From: DVEG01 sp964405435
GTDB lineage: Bacteria; Cyanobacteriota; Cyanobacteriia; Cyanobacteriales; Oscillatoriaceae
Reading direction: 5' to 3'
Assembly: GCA_964405435.1 (NCBI GenBank)
Contig: CAYOOD010000017.1
Coordinates: forward strand, 1-64,000
DNA length: 64,000 bases
The notes beneath the pieces are model-generated. The model was given only the letters and a program-made list of their open reading frames with translations, was not told the DNA's origin and made no database searches. Positions 1-9,525 of this stretch are shown here, piece by piece. Positions within the stretch are counted from its first letter, which is position 1; each line of letters starts with the position of its first letter. The position numbers and the translations under genes were made by a program.

Positions 1-36
1 ATATTCTGACTGGATAGGAATTACATGACTATCATA

Positions 37-1926
37 TCATATATGTGCAACGCCATCTACTGTGTTAGTGAAAACGCCAGTGGTGTAGGTGTTGCCGCTA
101 CTATCCAGGGCAATACTTGTACCTTGATCGGAACCCGTGCCGCCGATGTTCTTCGCCCAAAGGTAGTTGCCACTAGCGTCTAATTTGGCGATGAAGATGT
201 CATTGCCCGCAGCAGAATTTAGGTTAACCGTTCCCGCACCGGGGTCGAAATCTGCGGTGCCTTGGAAAGCGCCGGTCATGTAGATGTTACCGCTACTATC
301 TACGACGATGCTGTTGCCAGCGTTGTCATTACTGCTGCTGATGCTCTTCGCCCAGACGTAGTTGCCATTAGTATCTAATTTGGTGATGAATGTGTTATTG
401 CTCCCAGCAGAAGTCAGTTCAGCCGTTCCCGCACTGGGGTCAAAATCTACTGTGAGAGAGAAAGTGCCAGTGATATAGGTGTTGCCGCTACTATCCACGG
501 CGATGCTTCTGCCGCGATCGCTACCACTGCCGCCGATGTTTTTCGCCCAGAGATAGTTTCCCAAGGGGTCGTATTTGGCGATGAAAATGTCATTGCCCCC
601 AGCAGAAGTCAGTTCAGCCGTTCCCACTCCGGGGTCGAAATCTACTGTGTTAGTGAAAACGCCAGTGGTATAGGTGTTGCCGCTACTATCCACGGCAATG
701 CTTGTACCTTGGTCGTTACCCGTGCTGCCGATGTTCTTCGCCCAGAGGTAGTTTCCCAAGGGGTCGTATTTGGCGATGAAGATGTCAGTGAGCCCAGTAG
801 AAGTCAGTTCAGCCGTTCCCGCACCGGGGTCGAAATCTACTGTGTTACTGAAAACGCCAGTGATATAGGTGTTGCCGCTACTGTCTACGGCGATGTTATT
901 GGCTGTCTCGTTACCCGTGCTGCCGATGTTTTTTGCCCAGAGGTAGTTGCCACTGGTGTCGAATTTGGCGATGAAAATGTCATTGGCCCCAGCAAAAGTC
1001 AGTTCAGCCGTTCCCACTCCGGGGTCGAAATCTACTGTGAGTTGAAAATTGCCAGCGATATAGGTGTTGCCGCTACTGTCCACGGCGATGCTATTGGCTA
1101 TGTCGCCATTACTGCCGCCGATGTTCTTCGCCCAGAGGTAGTTTCCCAAGGGGTCGTATTTGGCGATGAAGATGTCAGCGAGCCCAGTAGAAGTCAGTTC
1201 AGCCGTTCCCACTCCGGGGTCGAAATCTACTGTGCCTTGGAAAGCGCCGGTCATGTAGGTGTTACCGCTACTATCCACGGCGATGCTGTTGCCATTGTCG
1301 GTACTGCTGCCGCCGATGCCTTTAACCCAAATCAACTCTCCAGTCAGGATGCTCTGGTAGGTTTGCCGAGCGCTGGGTGTAATGGCTAGAGGGGCAGTGA
1401 TGTGGCCGATTTTGACTTCGAGTTCCCAGTCTCCGCCTAATGCTGTGTTTCCTGTGGGTGTTTTGGAGGCGGCGATGTTGGCTCCTGTGAGGTGGTGAAG
1501 CTGTTGCAGGAAGGGGTTTTCTGTCTCGCTGTTGGGGTCTATTTCGGCGGCGATGTGGCATCCATATAATAGGATGTCGGCGTTGTGGGTTAGGCTGGCG
1601 CGCCACTGGATGAGTTGCAGGGCATAAGTTTCGAGATTCGCCTGATTCAGCCAAATATTCCCCAGTTGCACGCTCCCAGGCTTGCCGTGGGAGATTATGT
1701 GCAGGGCTGCGATGTTCTGACGCTTTTGCAGGAGTTGGGTTATTTGCGCCACGCCGTCGCGGTTGGCATCGAGGATGTGGATTTCGGTGTCTGGGGTGAC
1801 GCCTGTGGCAAGTATCTCGAAGTCATCGACGTGGGAGTCGAGGATGAGTAGTGAAGTCTTTTCCATTAAGGAGGCGGCGATCGCGTGGTTTTGATGCACG
1901 GCTGGTTGAGGGAGTTGTGCTGACAT
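37..1926 (-). CDS. DUF4347 / SBBP beta-propeller repeat surface protein (3' end altered)
   Basis: About 629 residues from the chosen ATG. Residues 20-190 form a DUF4347 domain, with HIISHGKPG (His80) and LLYGCHIAA (Cys123). Residues 195-629 are seven to eight SBBP-type repeats of about 55 residues, each with a core like VDSSGNTYITG, VDFDPG and FIAKYD. Such proteins are generally exported cyanobacterial surface or matrix proteins. The start at 1926 puts about 20 residues before the first strand (TSLLILDS), as in the paralogue ending at 18107; an upstream in-frame start at 2037 and an internal ATG at 1866 are alternatives, and none has a good ribosome site. The last repeat breaks off inside NTVDFDPG and ends in the unrelated residues GVAHI and a stop. 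The 3' end is therefore truncated or interrupted by foreign DNA. Secretion and function are inferred. Confidence 0.8.
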   Translation of the reverse strand: MSAQLPQPAVHQNHAIAASLMEKTSLLILDSHVDDFEILATGVTPDTEIHILDANRDGVAQITQLLQKRQNIAALHIISHGKPGSVQLGNIWLNQANLETYALQLIQWRASLTHNADILLYGCHIAAEIDPNSETENPFLQQLHHLTGANIAASKTPTGNTALGGDWELEVKIGHITAPLAITPSARQTYQSILTGELIWVKGIGGSSTDNGNSIAVDSSGNTYMTGAFQGTVDFDPGVGTAELTSTGLADIFIAKYDPLGNYLWAKNIGGSNGDIANSIAVDSSGNTYIAGNFQLTVDFDPGVGTAELTFAGANDIFIAKFDTSGNYLWAKNIGSTGNETANNIAVDSSGNTYITGVFSNTVDFDPGAGTAELTSTGLTDIFIAKYDPLGNYLWAKNIGSTGNDQGTSIAVDSSGNTYTTGVFTNTVDFDPGVGTAELTSAGGNDIFIAKYDPLGNYLWAKNIGGSGSDRGRSIAVDSSGNTYITGTFSLTVDFDPSAGTAELTSAGSNNTFITKLDTNGNYVWAKSISSSNDNAGNSIVVDSSGNIYMTGAFQGTADFDPGAGTVNLNSAAGNDIFIAKLDASGNYLWAKNIGGTGSDQGTSIALDSSGNTYTTGVFTNTVDGVAHI

Positions 1927-2648
1927 GGGTTTTATTGGGCAATAATGGTAATGAGATATTTGGGGGTTTGGGATTTTTTCGAGAGGGCGATCGCGCCGCC
2001 TATTGGCTCCCTGAAAGCGCGTTCGGCGCTCCGCCAAGAACTGCGATCGCTCTTTGCGCCCATTTTATCCAGGGTTTTTCTGTCTGTCTATATTTTTTTT
2101 TACATTTTTTTAATTGTTTTAGCGCTTGCTCTCTCTGGCTCGGAATTTCGACAAGTCAAGCACCTACAAGATGATTGCGAATAGATCTCTGATATTATGT
2201 CCGGCAGCATCATTCTTATATAGGCGCAGCGGTTTTATCCGATTTTTTTCTGTGGCAGAAATATTTCTTGCCAATCTCCCCTACAAGCAGATTGCACTGT
2301 ACAATAATTATTCAGTGAAATATGCAACAGTTTATTATTCATTAAATAATCGCCCGTACCCGTAATCATCCGCGCTTGACTCGCAAGAGGAGGGCGATCG
2401 CGAGAAGTAGGGGGTACGCCCTCCCTACAACACGTTCGCAATTTTCCATCATTTCTAAAATAATGTAACTTGCGAAAGTTAGGAGATTTGCTGGAAAAAA
2501 AAAGATTCTCGATTCGTCGAGAAAAACAAGCCAGAACGATTTGCTATGGCTATACCTACAGCCCCACACTGTGGGGGTGTAGGCGATTTTTCAAGGCGGG
2601 GCATGACAGCAAAGCCTGGGTTTACGCCCGTAAAAATTGAGTAAAAAT
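1927..2648. other. Intergenic region, no supported gene
   Basis: AT-rich upstream region of the DUF4347 gene and downstream region of recQ. Short open frames here have no recognisable domain and atypical composition. A short GC hairpin (CCCCACA / TGTGGGG) lies near 2563-2576. I see nothing else I can name. Confidence 0.5.
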
Positions 2649-5135
2649 TTAGGAGAGATTCCCTAGGGTGCTGCGCTTCACGCGCCGCAACAACGATCGC
2701 GCCAGCTTGATTTCAGAAGTGTTATAGCTCGTGCCGAGATATTCGCGCACTTGCCCGAAATTGCGATCGCCCACCGCTTCAAAAGCTTTGAAAATCGCCT
2801 GCTGGCGATCGCGCGGCACCAGGCGATCGACATCCACAGGCTGCCCCATTTCAATCAGCTCGGCAAGGTGGCGGATAATTGTACTAACGCGGATATTGCG
2901 CTTTTGCGCGATCGCGTCAGGCGTCAACCCTTTTAAATGCAACTCTAGCGTCTGCAGTTGCGTGTGAGAAGGTTGGTTGGGCAATTCCCTACTCTTCCCC
3001 ATTTTCACCTGTACGCGCACGAGCCGAATTTCATCATAATTATATTGCCCGTTGAGATATTCGTAAATCGGCTTGAGCGCCTCCGCCCCGACAGATTCGA
3101 TCGCCTCTAAAATCGCCTCCTGGCGATCGCGCGGAACTAACCGATCTAAATCCACCGGCTGATTCATCTCAATGAGTGCAGCAAAATGGTTGAGAACCGT
3201 GCTAGCGCTGAGATTGCGTTTGCGGGCAATGTCTTCAACGCTCAACCCTTCTTGATGCAACTGGAGCGTCAGCATCCGCGTATCCGACACGGGAGAAGAA
3301 CTGGAAGCAGAACCTTGAGAATAAGAGCGGATTTCAGCTACAAAGCGATCGCCGTACTGCGCCAATTTGTAATCCCCCACGCCCGAAAGTTTGCCCAATT
3401 CTTCCCGCGTTTGCGGGCGCAGTTGCGCCATCAGCCGCAGAGTGGAATCGGCGAAAACCATATAAGGTGCCAGGGATTGCTCGTCGGCGATTTGCTTGCG
3501 CAGGGCTTTCAACTGTTCCAGCAGCATCTCTACATCCATCGAACGGCGATCGCGTTCTTCCAGAGCCCCGGAAGATGCCGCAGGAACGGCTACAAAAACC
3601 TGCCGCTGCTTGCGCATCACTTCCCAACTGGACTGATTCAACTTCAGCACCGAATAGCCGTCACTGGTTTCATCTACCAGCCCTTGGTGGAGGAGCGATC
3701 GCCCCAACAATTTCCACTCGTCAGCCGTTTTATCTTTGCCAATCCCGTAAGTAGAGAGCTTGTCGTGTTCGTATTGCAAAACCTTCTGATTTTTCGAGCC
3801 GCGCAGCACCTCAATAATATAATTCATCCCGAAACGTTCCTTGCACCGCGCCACGCACGAAAGAAATTTCTGCGCTTCAATCGTCCAATCTTGCAGCGGT
3901 TTGGGATAGCGGCAATTATCGCAATTGCCGCAATTTCCCGAAAATTGTTCCCCAAAATAGCCGAGTTGAATCGTGCGGCGGCAGTCGGTCGCTTCCGCAT
4001 AAGCCAGCATCCGCCGCAACTGTTGCTGAGCGATGCGCTGCTCTTGCGGATCGGGTTTTTGGTCGATGTGATATTCGATCGTTTTCAGATCGCCGTAGCC
4101 GAAAAATAAGATACATTTTGCCGGTTCTCCATCCCGTCCGGCACGTCCTGATTCTTGATAGTAGCCTTCTATATTGCGGGGCAAGTCATAGTGGACGACA
4201 AAACGCACGTCAGGCTTGTTGATGCCCATACCGAAGGCGATCGTCGCCACCATCACCTGCACGTCATCGCGAATAAATCGGGTTTGATTGTCTGCGCGTT
4301 CCTCATCGCTGAGCCCTGCGTGATAGGGCAAGGCGGCAATTCTATCTTTTTGCAGCTTTTCGGCGAGTTCGTCTACTTTTTTGCGGCTGAGACAGTAAAC
4401 GATCCCGCTGCCGCCGCCGCGAATAATCTGCAATAAGTCCCTGTAGGAATTGCGTTCCTTGGGGCGGACTTCATAATAAAGGTTGGGGCGGTTGAAGCTG
4501 GCAACGTGAATGCTGGGTTGCCGCAGGGCGAGCTGTTCGATGATATCTTGGCGGACGCGGTGAGTGGCCGTCGCCGTCAGGGCCATAATCGGGACGTTGG
4601 GGTAGCGGCGGCGCAACTGCTGCAATTGCCGGTACTCGGGGCGGAAGTCGTGGCCCCATTCCGAGACGCAGTGGGCTTCGTCGATCGCAAACGCCGAAAT
4701 GCCGAGTTTAGAGTGGATCAGGTCGAGAAATGGCAGAAATCTTTCTCCCAGCAGGCGCTCTGGGGCAATATAGAGCAGCTTGACGCGACCTTCTAAAATG
4801 GCGACTTCGCGCGATCGCGTCTGTTCCCAACTCAGGGTGCTGTTGAGAAAGGTTGCCCCAATGCCGTTATTTCGCAGCGATTCTACTTGATCCTGCATCA
4901 GGGCGATTAGCGGCGATACCACCACCGTCAAACCGGGCTTGAGCAGCGCCGGCAACTGAAAGCACAGAGATTTCCCACCGCCGGTGGGCATGACGATCGA
5001 CAAATCCCGGTTTTGCAGGGCATCTTCGACGACTAGCCGCTGCCCGGGACGGAAGCTGTCGTAGCCAAAATAGTGTTTGAGTGCCCGTTCCAGATAGTGA
5101 GGATCTCGCGCCGGTGATGGGACGTTCGCTGCCAT
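2649..5135 (-). CDS. recQ: ATP-dependent DNA helicase RecQ
   Basis: 828 residues. This is a 3'-5' superfamily 2 DNA helicase of recombination and replication-fork repair. Walker A is GGGKS (52-56), the DEAH box is at 152-155, and the aromatic-rich loop follows in CVSEWGHDFRPEYR. Motif V/VI includes GRAGRDGE. The zinc-binding cysteines are in FSGNCGNCDNCRYP, followed by a winged helix and an HRDC domain around 540-610. The C terminus adds two tandem copies of a helix-turn-helix type module of about 85 residues (LSVEDIARKRNLSASTVLNH and LTPDAIAQKRNIRVSTIIRH), each ending in a similar YLNGQYN/YLGTSYN segment. The E. coli enzyme is about 610 residues, so this tail of about 200 residues is extra. 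The ATG at 5135 fits the usual N terminus. The gene stands alone. Identity is very secure. Confidence 0.97.
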   Translation of the reverse strand: MAANVPSPARDPHYLERALKHYFGYDSFRPGQRLVVEDALQNRDLSIVMPTGGGKSLCFQLPALLKPGLTVVVSPLIALMQDQVESLRNNGIGATFLNSTLSWEQTRSREVAILEGRVKLLYIAPERLLGERFLPFLDLIHSKLGISAFAIDEAHCVSEWGHDFRPEYRQLQQLRRRYPNVPIMALTATATHRVRQDIIEQLALRQPSIHVASFNRPNLYYEVRPKERNSYRDLLQIIRGGGSGIVYCLSRKKVDELAEKLQKDRIAALPYHAGLSDEERADNQTRFIRDDVQVMVATIAFGMGINKPDVRFVVHYDLPRNIEGYYQESGRAGRDGEPAKCILFFGYGDLKTIEYHIDQKPDPQEQRIAQQQLRRMLAYAEATDCRRTIQLGYFGEQFSGNCGNCDNCRYPKPLQDWTIEAQKFLSCVARCKERFGMNYIIEVLRGSKNQKVLQYEHDKLSTYGIGKDKTADEWKLLGRSLLHQGLVDETSDGYSVLKLNQSSWEVMRKQRQVFVAVPAASSGALEERDRRSMDVEMLLEQLKALRKQIADEQSLAPYMVFADSTLRLMAQLRPQTREELGKLSGVGDYKLAQYGDRFVAEIRSYSQGSASSSSPVSDTRMLTLQLHQEGLSVEDIARKRNLSASTVLNHFAALIEMNQPVDLDRLVPRDRQEAILEAIESVGAEALKPIYEYLNGQYNYDEIRLVRVQVKMGKSRELPNQPSHTQLQTLELHLKGLTPDAIAQKRNIRVSTIIRHLAELIEMGQPVDVDRLVPRDRQQAIFKAFEAVGDRNFGQVREYLGTSYNTSEIKLARSLLRRVKRSTLGNLS

Positions 5136-5922
5136 TGCCTGAGTTTGTTGTGATATCTCTCACCTATTGTATGGCTGGATGGAACGCGCGGACGGAACGG
5201 TTGTTTGCTTAAATTTCTATAAAGTTATCTTGCCTGCTCTCATTTGTAAGGGATGACAGCTCAATTGCCAGTTTAGATTTTAACCGGCCTCCCTACAAAG
5301 GCAGAATGTCGCTAAAAAAGCCAGACTCGTCCCTGGCAAGCGCTCGCCCGCAAGGAAATTAGCAATAACAACGGCATCACCGACTAGCCCATCCCTGACT
5401 CGACAGCAAGCGAGGAGAGTAAATGCTTATTCCCTTATGGCGGCAGGCAAGTTACAGCCGCTTCCGGGCGAGATCCGGCAAGCTCCAACCCACAATCTCT
5501 TGCAAATATCCGGCGACTGTCGGTTCTGTCGGCGTGGCGCTTCGCCGCACTGCCGTGTCGGTTCCCTCGTCAAAAGAGGCGATCGCTGACGGATTTACTT
5601 GTCCGATTACCGGTCAGAGCTTGCCGGAGTGTGCTTGTACCCAATCGTCTCTGAAACTGCACGACGCTTGCGCTTTTTGTCCAGCCGCAGGGCTGCACTC
5701 CTAAGTGGCGATTTGGCGTTTTCTGTTTCAGGGATTTGCCAATAAAAAATCTCTTCTAGGGGCGCGATCGCGCCCTTTCTTTATGGCACTCCGTTGCGAT
5801 CGCCCGAATCGGGCGGGACACTTCGGATTCTTCGCGACTCGGAGCCCGGGACGGCGGGAGTATTTACTCGACCTGCGAATTAAGGCACAATGGTGTTGAC
5901 GCAGTTCTTAGTGGAGGAACCC
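5136..5922. other. Intergenic region with a HIP1 hairpin
   Basis: About 790 nt with no convincing gene. Two short open frames (5423-5704 and 5705-5899, +) have no recognisable domain and are probably chance. The palindrome GGGCGCGATCGCGCCC (5760-5775) is followed by TTTCTTTAT and could terminate a + strand transcript, but the palindrome is built on HIP1, so this is weak. Confidence 0.4.
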
Positions 5923-6207
5923 ATGCCCAAAGCCGTGTGGAACGGTGCCGTTTTAGCCGAAAGCAATAACGGTCAGATTGTGGAAGGGAATTATTATTTT
6001 CCCCCCGATGCCATCAACCGCCAGTATTTCAAAGAAAGCGACACCCACACTACTTGTCCCTGGAAAGGGGTTGCCAGTTACTACAGTATCGAAGTTGACG
6101 GACAGGTCAACAAAGATGCTGCCTGGTACTATCCCCAGCCCAAGGAAAAGGCGAAGCACATCGCAGGGCATATCGCATTTTGGAAAGGCGTGAAAGTCGA
6201 GCAGTAG
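5923..6207 (+). CDS. DUF427 domain protein
   Basis: 94 residues, close to a complete single DUF427 domain. The family features are visible: an N-terminal WNGAVLAES strand, then the conserved stretch TTCPWKGVASYYSI and the aromatic AAWYYPQPKEKAKHIAGHIAFW. The family is a small beta-barrel-like cytosolic protein of unknown biochemical role, common in cyanobacteria and actinobacteria. The start at 5923 is chosen because GGAGG (5913-5917) lies 5 nt upstream; an in-frame ATG at 5890 lacks such a site. It is a single gene with no operon partner. I do not assign a reaction. Confidence 0.93.
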   Translation: MPKAVWNGAVLAESNNGQIVEGNYYFPPDAINRQYFKESDTHTTCPWKGVASYYSIEVDGQVNKDAAWYYPQPKEKAKHIAGHIAFWKGVKVEQ

Positions 6208-6428
6208 GGCAGCATCCCCTGCTTTGTAATTAAGCTGTAGGGGCGATAGCATATAGCCCTTCGGGCATGGCTGTCGCTAACGGGCAGTAAATCTCGTCCT
6301 CAAAGCGATAAATTACCAGCCCGAATGCTTCGCCCTAGCCGACAAATCAGATAGATATACAAAAATGGGATGCTCCCGAAAAATCTGCTGTTATCTGAGC
6401 GGAGCCTGCTGGCTTGCAGGCTTTGTCT

Positions 6429-7913
6429 TTAGCTGGCATCTTTCCGGCAGCGCTGGGCGATTTGCCGAGCGAACCACCCGGCTGCAAATCCGCAAAGGGC
6501 GCTAGCAAGTACGGATAGGCTGAAGAAAGGCAGGTTAGTCGCGTTCAGGGGCGATCGGGTGGCATTTTCCGGTTTCAAATAGACGCAACTGGAAGCCACA
6601 ACCGCTCCTGTCGCGACGCCAATGCCCAGCCCCACGAGTGGCTCTAGGAAGTAGCGATTCTCTAACTGGCGGGAAGTCGCGATCGCCTCTCCCGGTTGCG
6701 ATCGCTTGACGTGCTTTGTCTTTTCAATTTCTACAATGCCTCGGATGGCGCTGAGCATTTTCTCCAGCAATCCCGATCCGCGTTCAAAATACCTCAAATC
6801 GGCTTGAATTTCTTCTTGCAAGTAGGGACAATTTTTCTGGCAAAAGATTTCTAGAAAGTCCAGCTTGTCTGCTTGCAGTTTGGCTTGAATTTGAGCCAGC
6901 TTCTGCTGGTATTTTTGAACGTTGATGCCGATGGCGTGGTGGCACTGTTCTAAATCCTGCAGCGATCGAGAATATTCTAGAGCCTGTTTTGGGATGCGTT
7001 TGAGGAGTTCTTGAAAGCGCATCAATTCGTCTTCTTTTAAATCAAATCCTTCACAAGACTCCTGAATTAAGTTGACGGTACTTTCAATATCTTTATAGCC
7101 GCCGCGAATAAATTGATAAATATCTCTGCTAATCTTGTAAGTTCTGACAATCTTATTTCTATAGTAAAATAAATCCATCAACTCGGTAGAACACTTGCTG
7201 AACTTTATTTCTGTCACCGAGTTAACCAGCAACCAGACCAAGACGTGACGGTAGGGCGGCGACTGATTGATAATGCCATACTCAAATATAGGACTTCCAA
7301 ATAACAAGCCATCGCGATTGAAAGGCGGGCGTTTTTCTGGATCGGAAATAAAAGCTCGAATGCACTGGTCAGCCAGTTCTTTAAGATAGAGCTTATCTTG
7401 GTAATTGTGGCCGTCACTCAGCCAAGCCGTAATCAACAAGGTCTGACCGAGAGAACTGTCGATAAATTCTGGCAGCAAACAGTTTTCAGGATTTAACTTT
7501 CCCAGCAGGGACATCTCTACGTCGGGAGTTTTCTGGCCATTTTCTCGGTCGGGGCGGCGGAGATTCAGCCAAAGCGCGTAACTGTCGTGAGTTTGCAGGG
7601 GATAGACAAACCCGCCAATTTTTATCGCTTGACAGTCGTCTAGGAGAACGTGGCCATCGAACGGCAGAGAAAGCGTGTCGTTTTTGAGGTGAGAGCCAGC
7701 GAGCAAATCGACGCGCGGACTGTCGGAGAGCTTGTGAGTAGAGAGCTTTTCAGACAGTTTGAGGCTGTCAATCTCTAGTTTCTCGAAGATTTCGTCGCAT
7801 TTTTGCCACAGCAAAGTATCGTCTAGCCCGATCGGGCTGAAGTCATTAGATAAACCGCTGCGCTGGTGAAAAGCAAACAGGTGAATATTCGGCGCGTATA
7901 CTTTGTGAGTCAT
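6429..7913 (-). CDS. Conserved hypothetical protein with C-terminal membrane hairpin
   Basis: 494 residues from the ATG at 7913, giving the N terminus MTHKVYAPNIHLFAFH; a GTG at 7967 is an alternative without a ribosome site. The N-terminal 230 residues look alpha/beta and soluble. Residues 240-410 are mostly helical and charged, possibly coiled coil. Two hydrophobic segments near the C terminus (YFLEPLVGLGIGVATGAVVA and FFSLSVLASALCGFAAGWFA), separated by about 15 residues, would anchor it in a membrane. The C terminus is basic. I do not recognise a named family. The upstream gene on the same strand resembles the N-terminal part of CHAT-type proteins, so the two may belong to one regulatory or defence module; that is inference from adjacency only. 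Confidence 0.75.
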   Translation of the reverse strand: MTHKVYAPNIHLFAFHQRSGLSNDFSPIGLDDTLLWQKCDEIFEKLEIDSLKLSEKLSTHKLSDSPRVDLLAGSHLKNDTLSLPFDGHVLLDDCQAIKIGGFVYPLQTHDSYALWLNLRRPDRENGQKTPDVEMSLLGKLNPENCLLPEFIDSSLGQTLLITAWLSDGHNYQDKLYLKELADQCIRAFISDPEKRPPFNRDGLLFGSPIFEYGIINQSPPYRHVLVWLLVNSVTEIKFSKCSTELMDLFYYRNKIVRTYKISRDIYQFIRGGYKDIESTVNLIQESCEGFDLKEDELMRFQELLKRIPKQALEYSRSLQDLEQCHHAIGINVQKYQQKLAQIQAKLQADKLDFLEIFCQKNCPYLQEEIQADLRYFERGSGLLEKMLSAIRGIVEIEKTKHVKRSQPGEAIATSRQLENRYFLEPLVGLGIGVATGAVVASSCVYLKPENATRSPLNATNLPFFSLSVLASALCGFAAGWFARQIAQRCRKDAS

Positions 7914-8242
7914 GGTTGGGAGATTGTGCCTGCGATCGTTTATCCAATGGTTAACTGCGTTTGGCACTCAGGGGAAAAGGCTTTCTGAAATCCGATAAGT
8001 TGCTGAACAAGCAAGCGATCGCTCGCCCGTAAAAATTTCTCGACCACCCCAATCTAGAATATAAAATATAACGGATAAAAAGGGCGAATCGGTTACTGGT
8101 TCTGCCGAGCAGCCGCCGACGCCAATCATTAGAAAGACATCTGGAGAGCGCGCGAGGAAAATCAGCAATCCAGCGACGGCGGTGCTGATAGATTGCGCCT
8201 CGCGCCGCAACCGCGTGCAGGTACGAACTTGCGCGCGAATCG

Positions 8243-9013
8243 CTAATTGGCGACAGCGGAGCGCTCCCGTTCTTCCTGAACTAGGGCCATATTGCGCTGA
8301 GTGATGGCCCATTCTTGGGGGAAGGCATCCAGGGTATAGACTTTCAAAGCGTTTTCATAGCAGGCGATCGCCCGATCTAGATTTTCCAGACGATCGCCTT
8401 CGACGCGATCGCTGTAAGCTACGGCTAGATTATTTTGCGTGCCCGCCCACACTTCCGGGAAACTATCCGGGCTGAAGACACTCGCGGCTATCTCGTAACC
8501 GGCGATCGCGATTTCCAAATTATTCCCCTTATCCCCCATCGGAAACTGCTGAATTAGATTGCTAAAATTGCCGATCGTCCCTGCAATTCCCCGGCTCTCC
8601 TCCAACTCTACTTGTGGCAGAGCCGACGCCGCCCAACTTTGCAGCAGTTGTGCAAAAAAGGGATCGAGCTTGTCTATATTCTCCGACAGCAGAGGGTAAA
8701 CGATTTGCGGGTCGGGATTTTCCGACACGAGCTGCAAGACTTCCCCCATAAAATTAAAATACTCCTGCGGCGAAAGGGAAGCTGCTGCTTGCTCCACAGC
8801 CCCACCCAATTGAGTTGAAAATTCTTGCAAAAACTCAGCAGCCTCTGGATTGCCCTCCTCGGCGAGCTTGGCTGCCACCAGTTCCATCGTCTGCAATAAC
8901 CCCTCATCAATTAGATCCAGGTTCGCATTTAAAATCTGCGGCTCTTCCCCGCCCTCACAAGTTAGCAGCCTTTCAATCAGCGCCAGGTAGGCTTCGATGC
9001 GTTGTTCGTTCAT
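8243..9013 (-). CDS. TPR protein resembling the N terminus of CHAT-domain proteins
   Basis: About 256 residues from the ATG at 9013 (MNEQRIEAYLALIERLL). Residues 1-160 match, from memory of the family, the helical N-terminal domain of large filamentous-cyanobacterial proteins that continue into many TPRs and a C-terminal CHAT (caspase-like) protease domain; diagnostic stretches are GEEPQILNANLDLIDEGL and SNLIQQFPMGDKGNNLEIAI. Two TPR-like units follow (SFPEVWAGTQNNLAVAYSDR and AFPQEWAITQRNMALVQEER), then the reading frame stops. No His/Cys protease motif is present in the protein or in the 330 nt downstream. It is either a truncated relic or a stand-alone adaptor. An upstream in-frame ATG at 9028 is an alternative start. 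Confidence 0.75.
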   Translation of the reverse strand: MNEQRIEAYLALIERLLTCEGGEEPQILNANLDLIDEGLLQTMELVAAKLAEEGNPEAAEFLQEFSTQLGGAVEQAAASLSPQEYFNFMGEVLQLVSENPDPQIVYPLLSENIDKLDPFFAQLLQSWAASALPQVELEESRGIAGTIGNFSNLIQQFPMGDKGNNLEIAIAGYEIAASVFSPDSFPEVWAGTQNNLAVAYSDRVEGDRLENLDRAIACYENALKVYTLDAFPQEWAITQRNMALVQEERERSAVAN

Positions 9014-9525
9014 TACAATACGCTCCATCAGCGGGCACATTTATTATGACGTGCCGCCCGCATTTCAACCATAAAGGGCTATTGTGCTGGAGAGCGGGAC
9101 GGTGCAGGGCATAGCGATCCCGCAGGCGCAACGCCTTCCCAAAGGCTCGTGTTTTGTCAAGCGGGTTGTGGCGGGTGGGTGGGAAGGTTGCCTGGATTGG
9201 GGGATTAGGGGATGGAAGCGGGACAGGTTTTCTGTGGGGAGGCGAACTTTCTTTTCAATGCTGACAGAGCAGTAGGGTCGGAAATCGCCTCATCCTTTAT
9301 TTCTGTAGCGCCAAACCTCCTACTCGTCCAGATTCCATTTACAGGCGTTGCCTCCCGGCAGTCTCCCCTCGATCTGTCCTTGTTACTCTGTATCTGCATG
9401 AAATAAATGCCTGAAATCCTTAAGCCAGCAAAAATGGCCAGCCTAAAGTCTAAAATCTACAATTTAAAATTGCACGGGCATCTCTAATTGCTGTAAACTC
9501 TGCTATGATAGGAAAACACATGCAA
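9014..9525. other. Intergenic region upstream of tRNA-Leu
   Basis: About 510 nt containing repeat copy A and no convincing coding sequence. A possible -10 hexamer TATGAT lies at 9504-9509, 16 nt before the tRNA, but I see no matching -35. Confidence 0.4.
9149..9236 (+). repeat. Dispersed GC-rich intergenic repeat, copy A
   Basis: This stretch runs from GTGTTTTGTCAAGC through GGATTGGGGGATTAGGGGA to GGTTTTCTGTG. It matches copies at 48993-49086 (same strand) and 57566-57661 (opposite strand), and is the most diverged of the three. Confidence 0.7.

Noticed and set aside
709..1389. 226-codon open frame on the plus strand
   Set aside because: It lies entirely opposite the SBBP repeats and repeats with the same period; it is an antisense shadow of a repetitive gene.
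3186..4109. 307-codon open frame on the plus strand
   Set aside because: Antisense to the strongly supported recQ; no domain and odd composition.
5423..5899. Two short plus-strand ORFs ending near a hairpin
   Set aside because: No recognisable domain, no good ribosome site, and the hairpin is built on the common GCGATCGC octamer.
6230..6340. Short minus-strand fragment reading EAFGLVIYRFEDEIYC
   Set aside because: Protein-like for about 30 codons but preceded by a stop and without a recognised family; too short to call a pseudogene.
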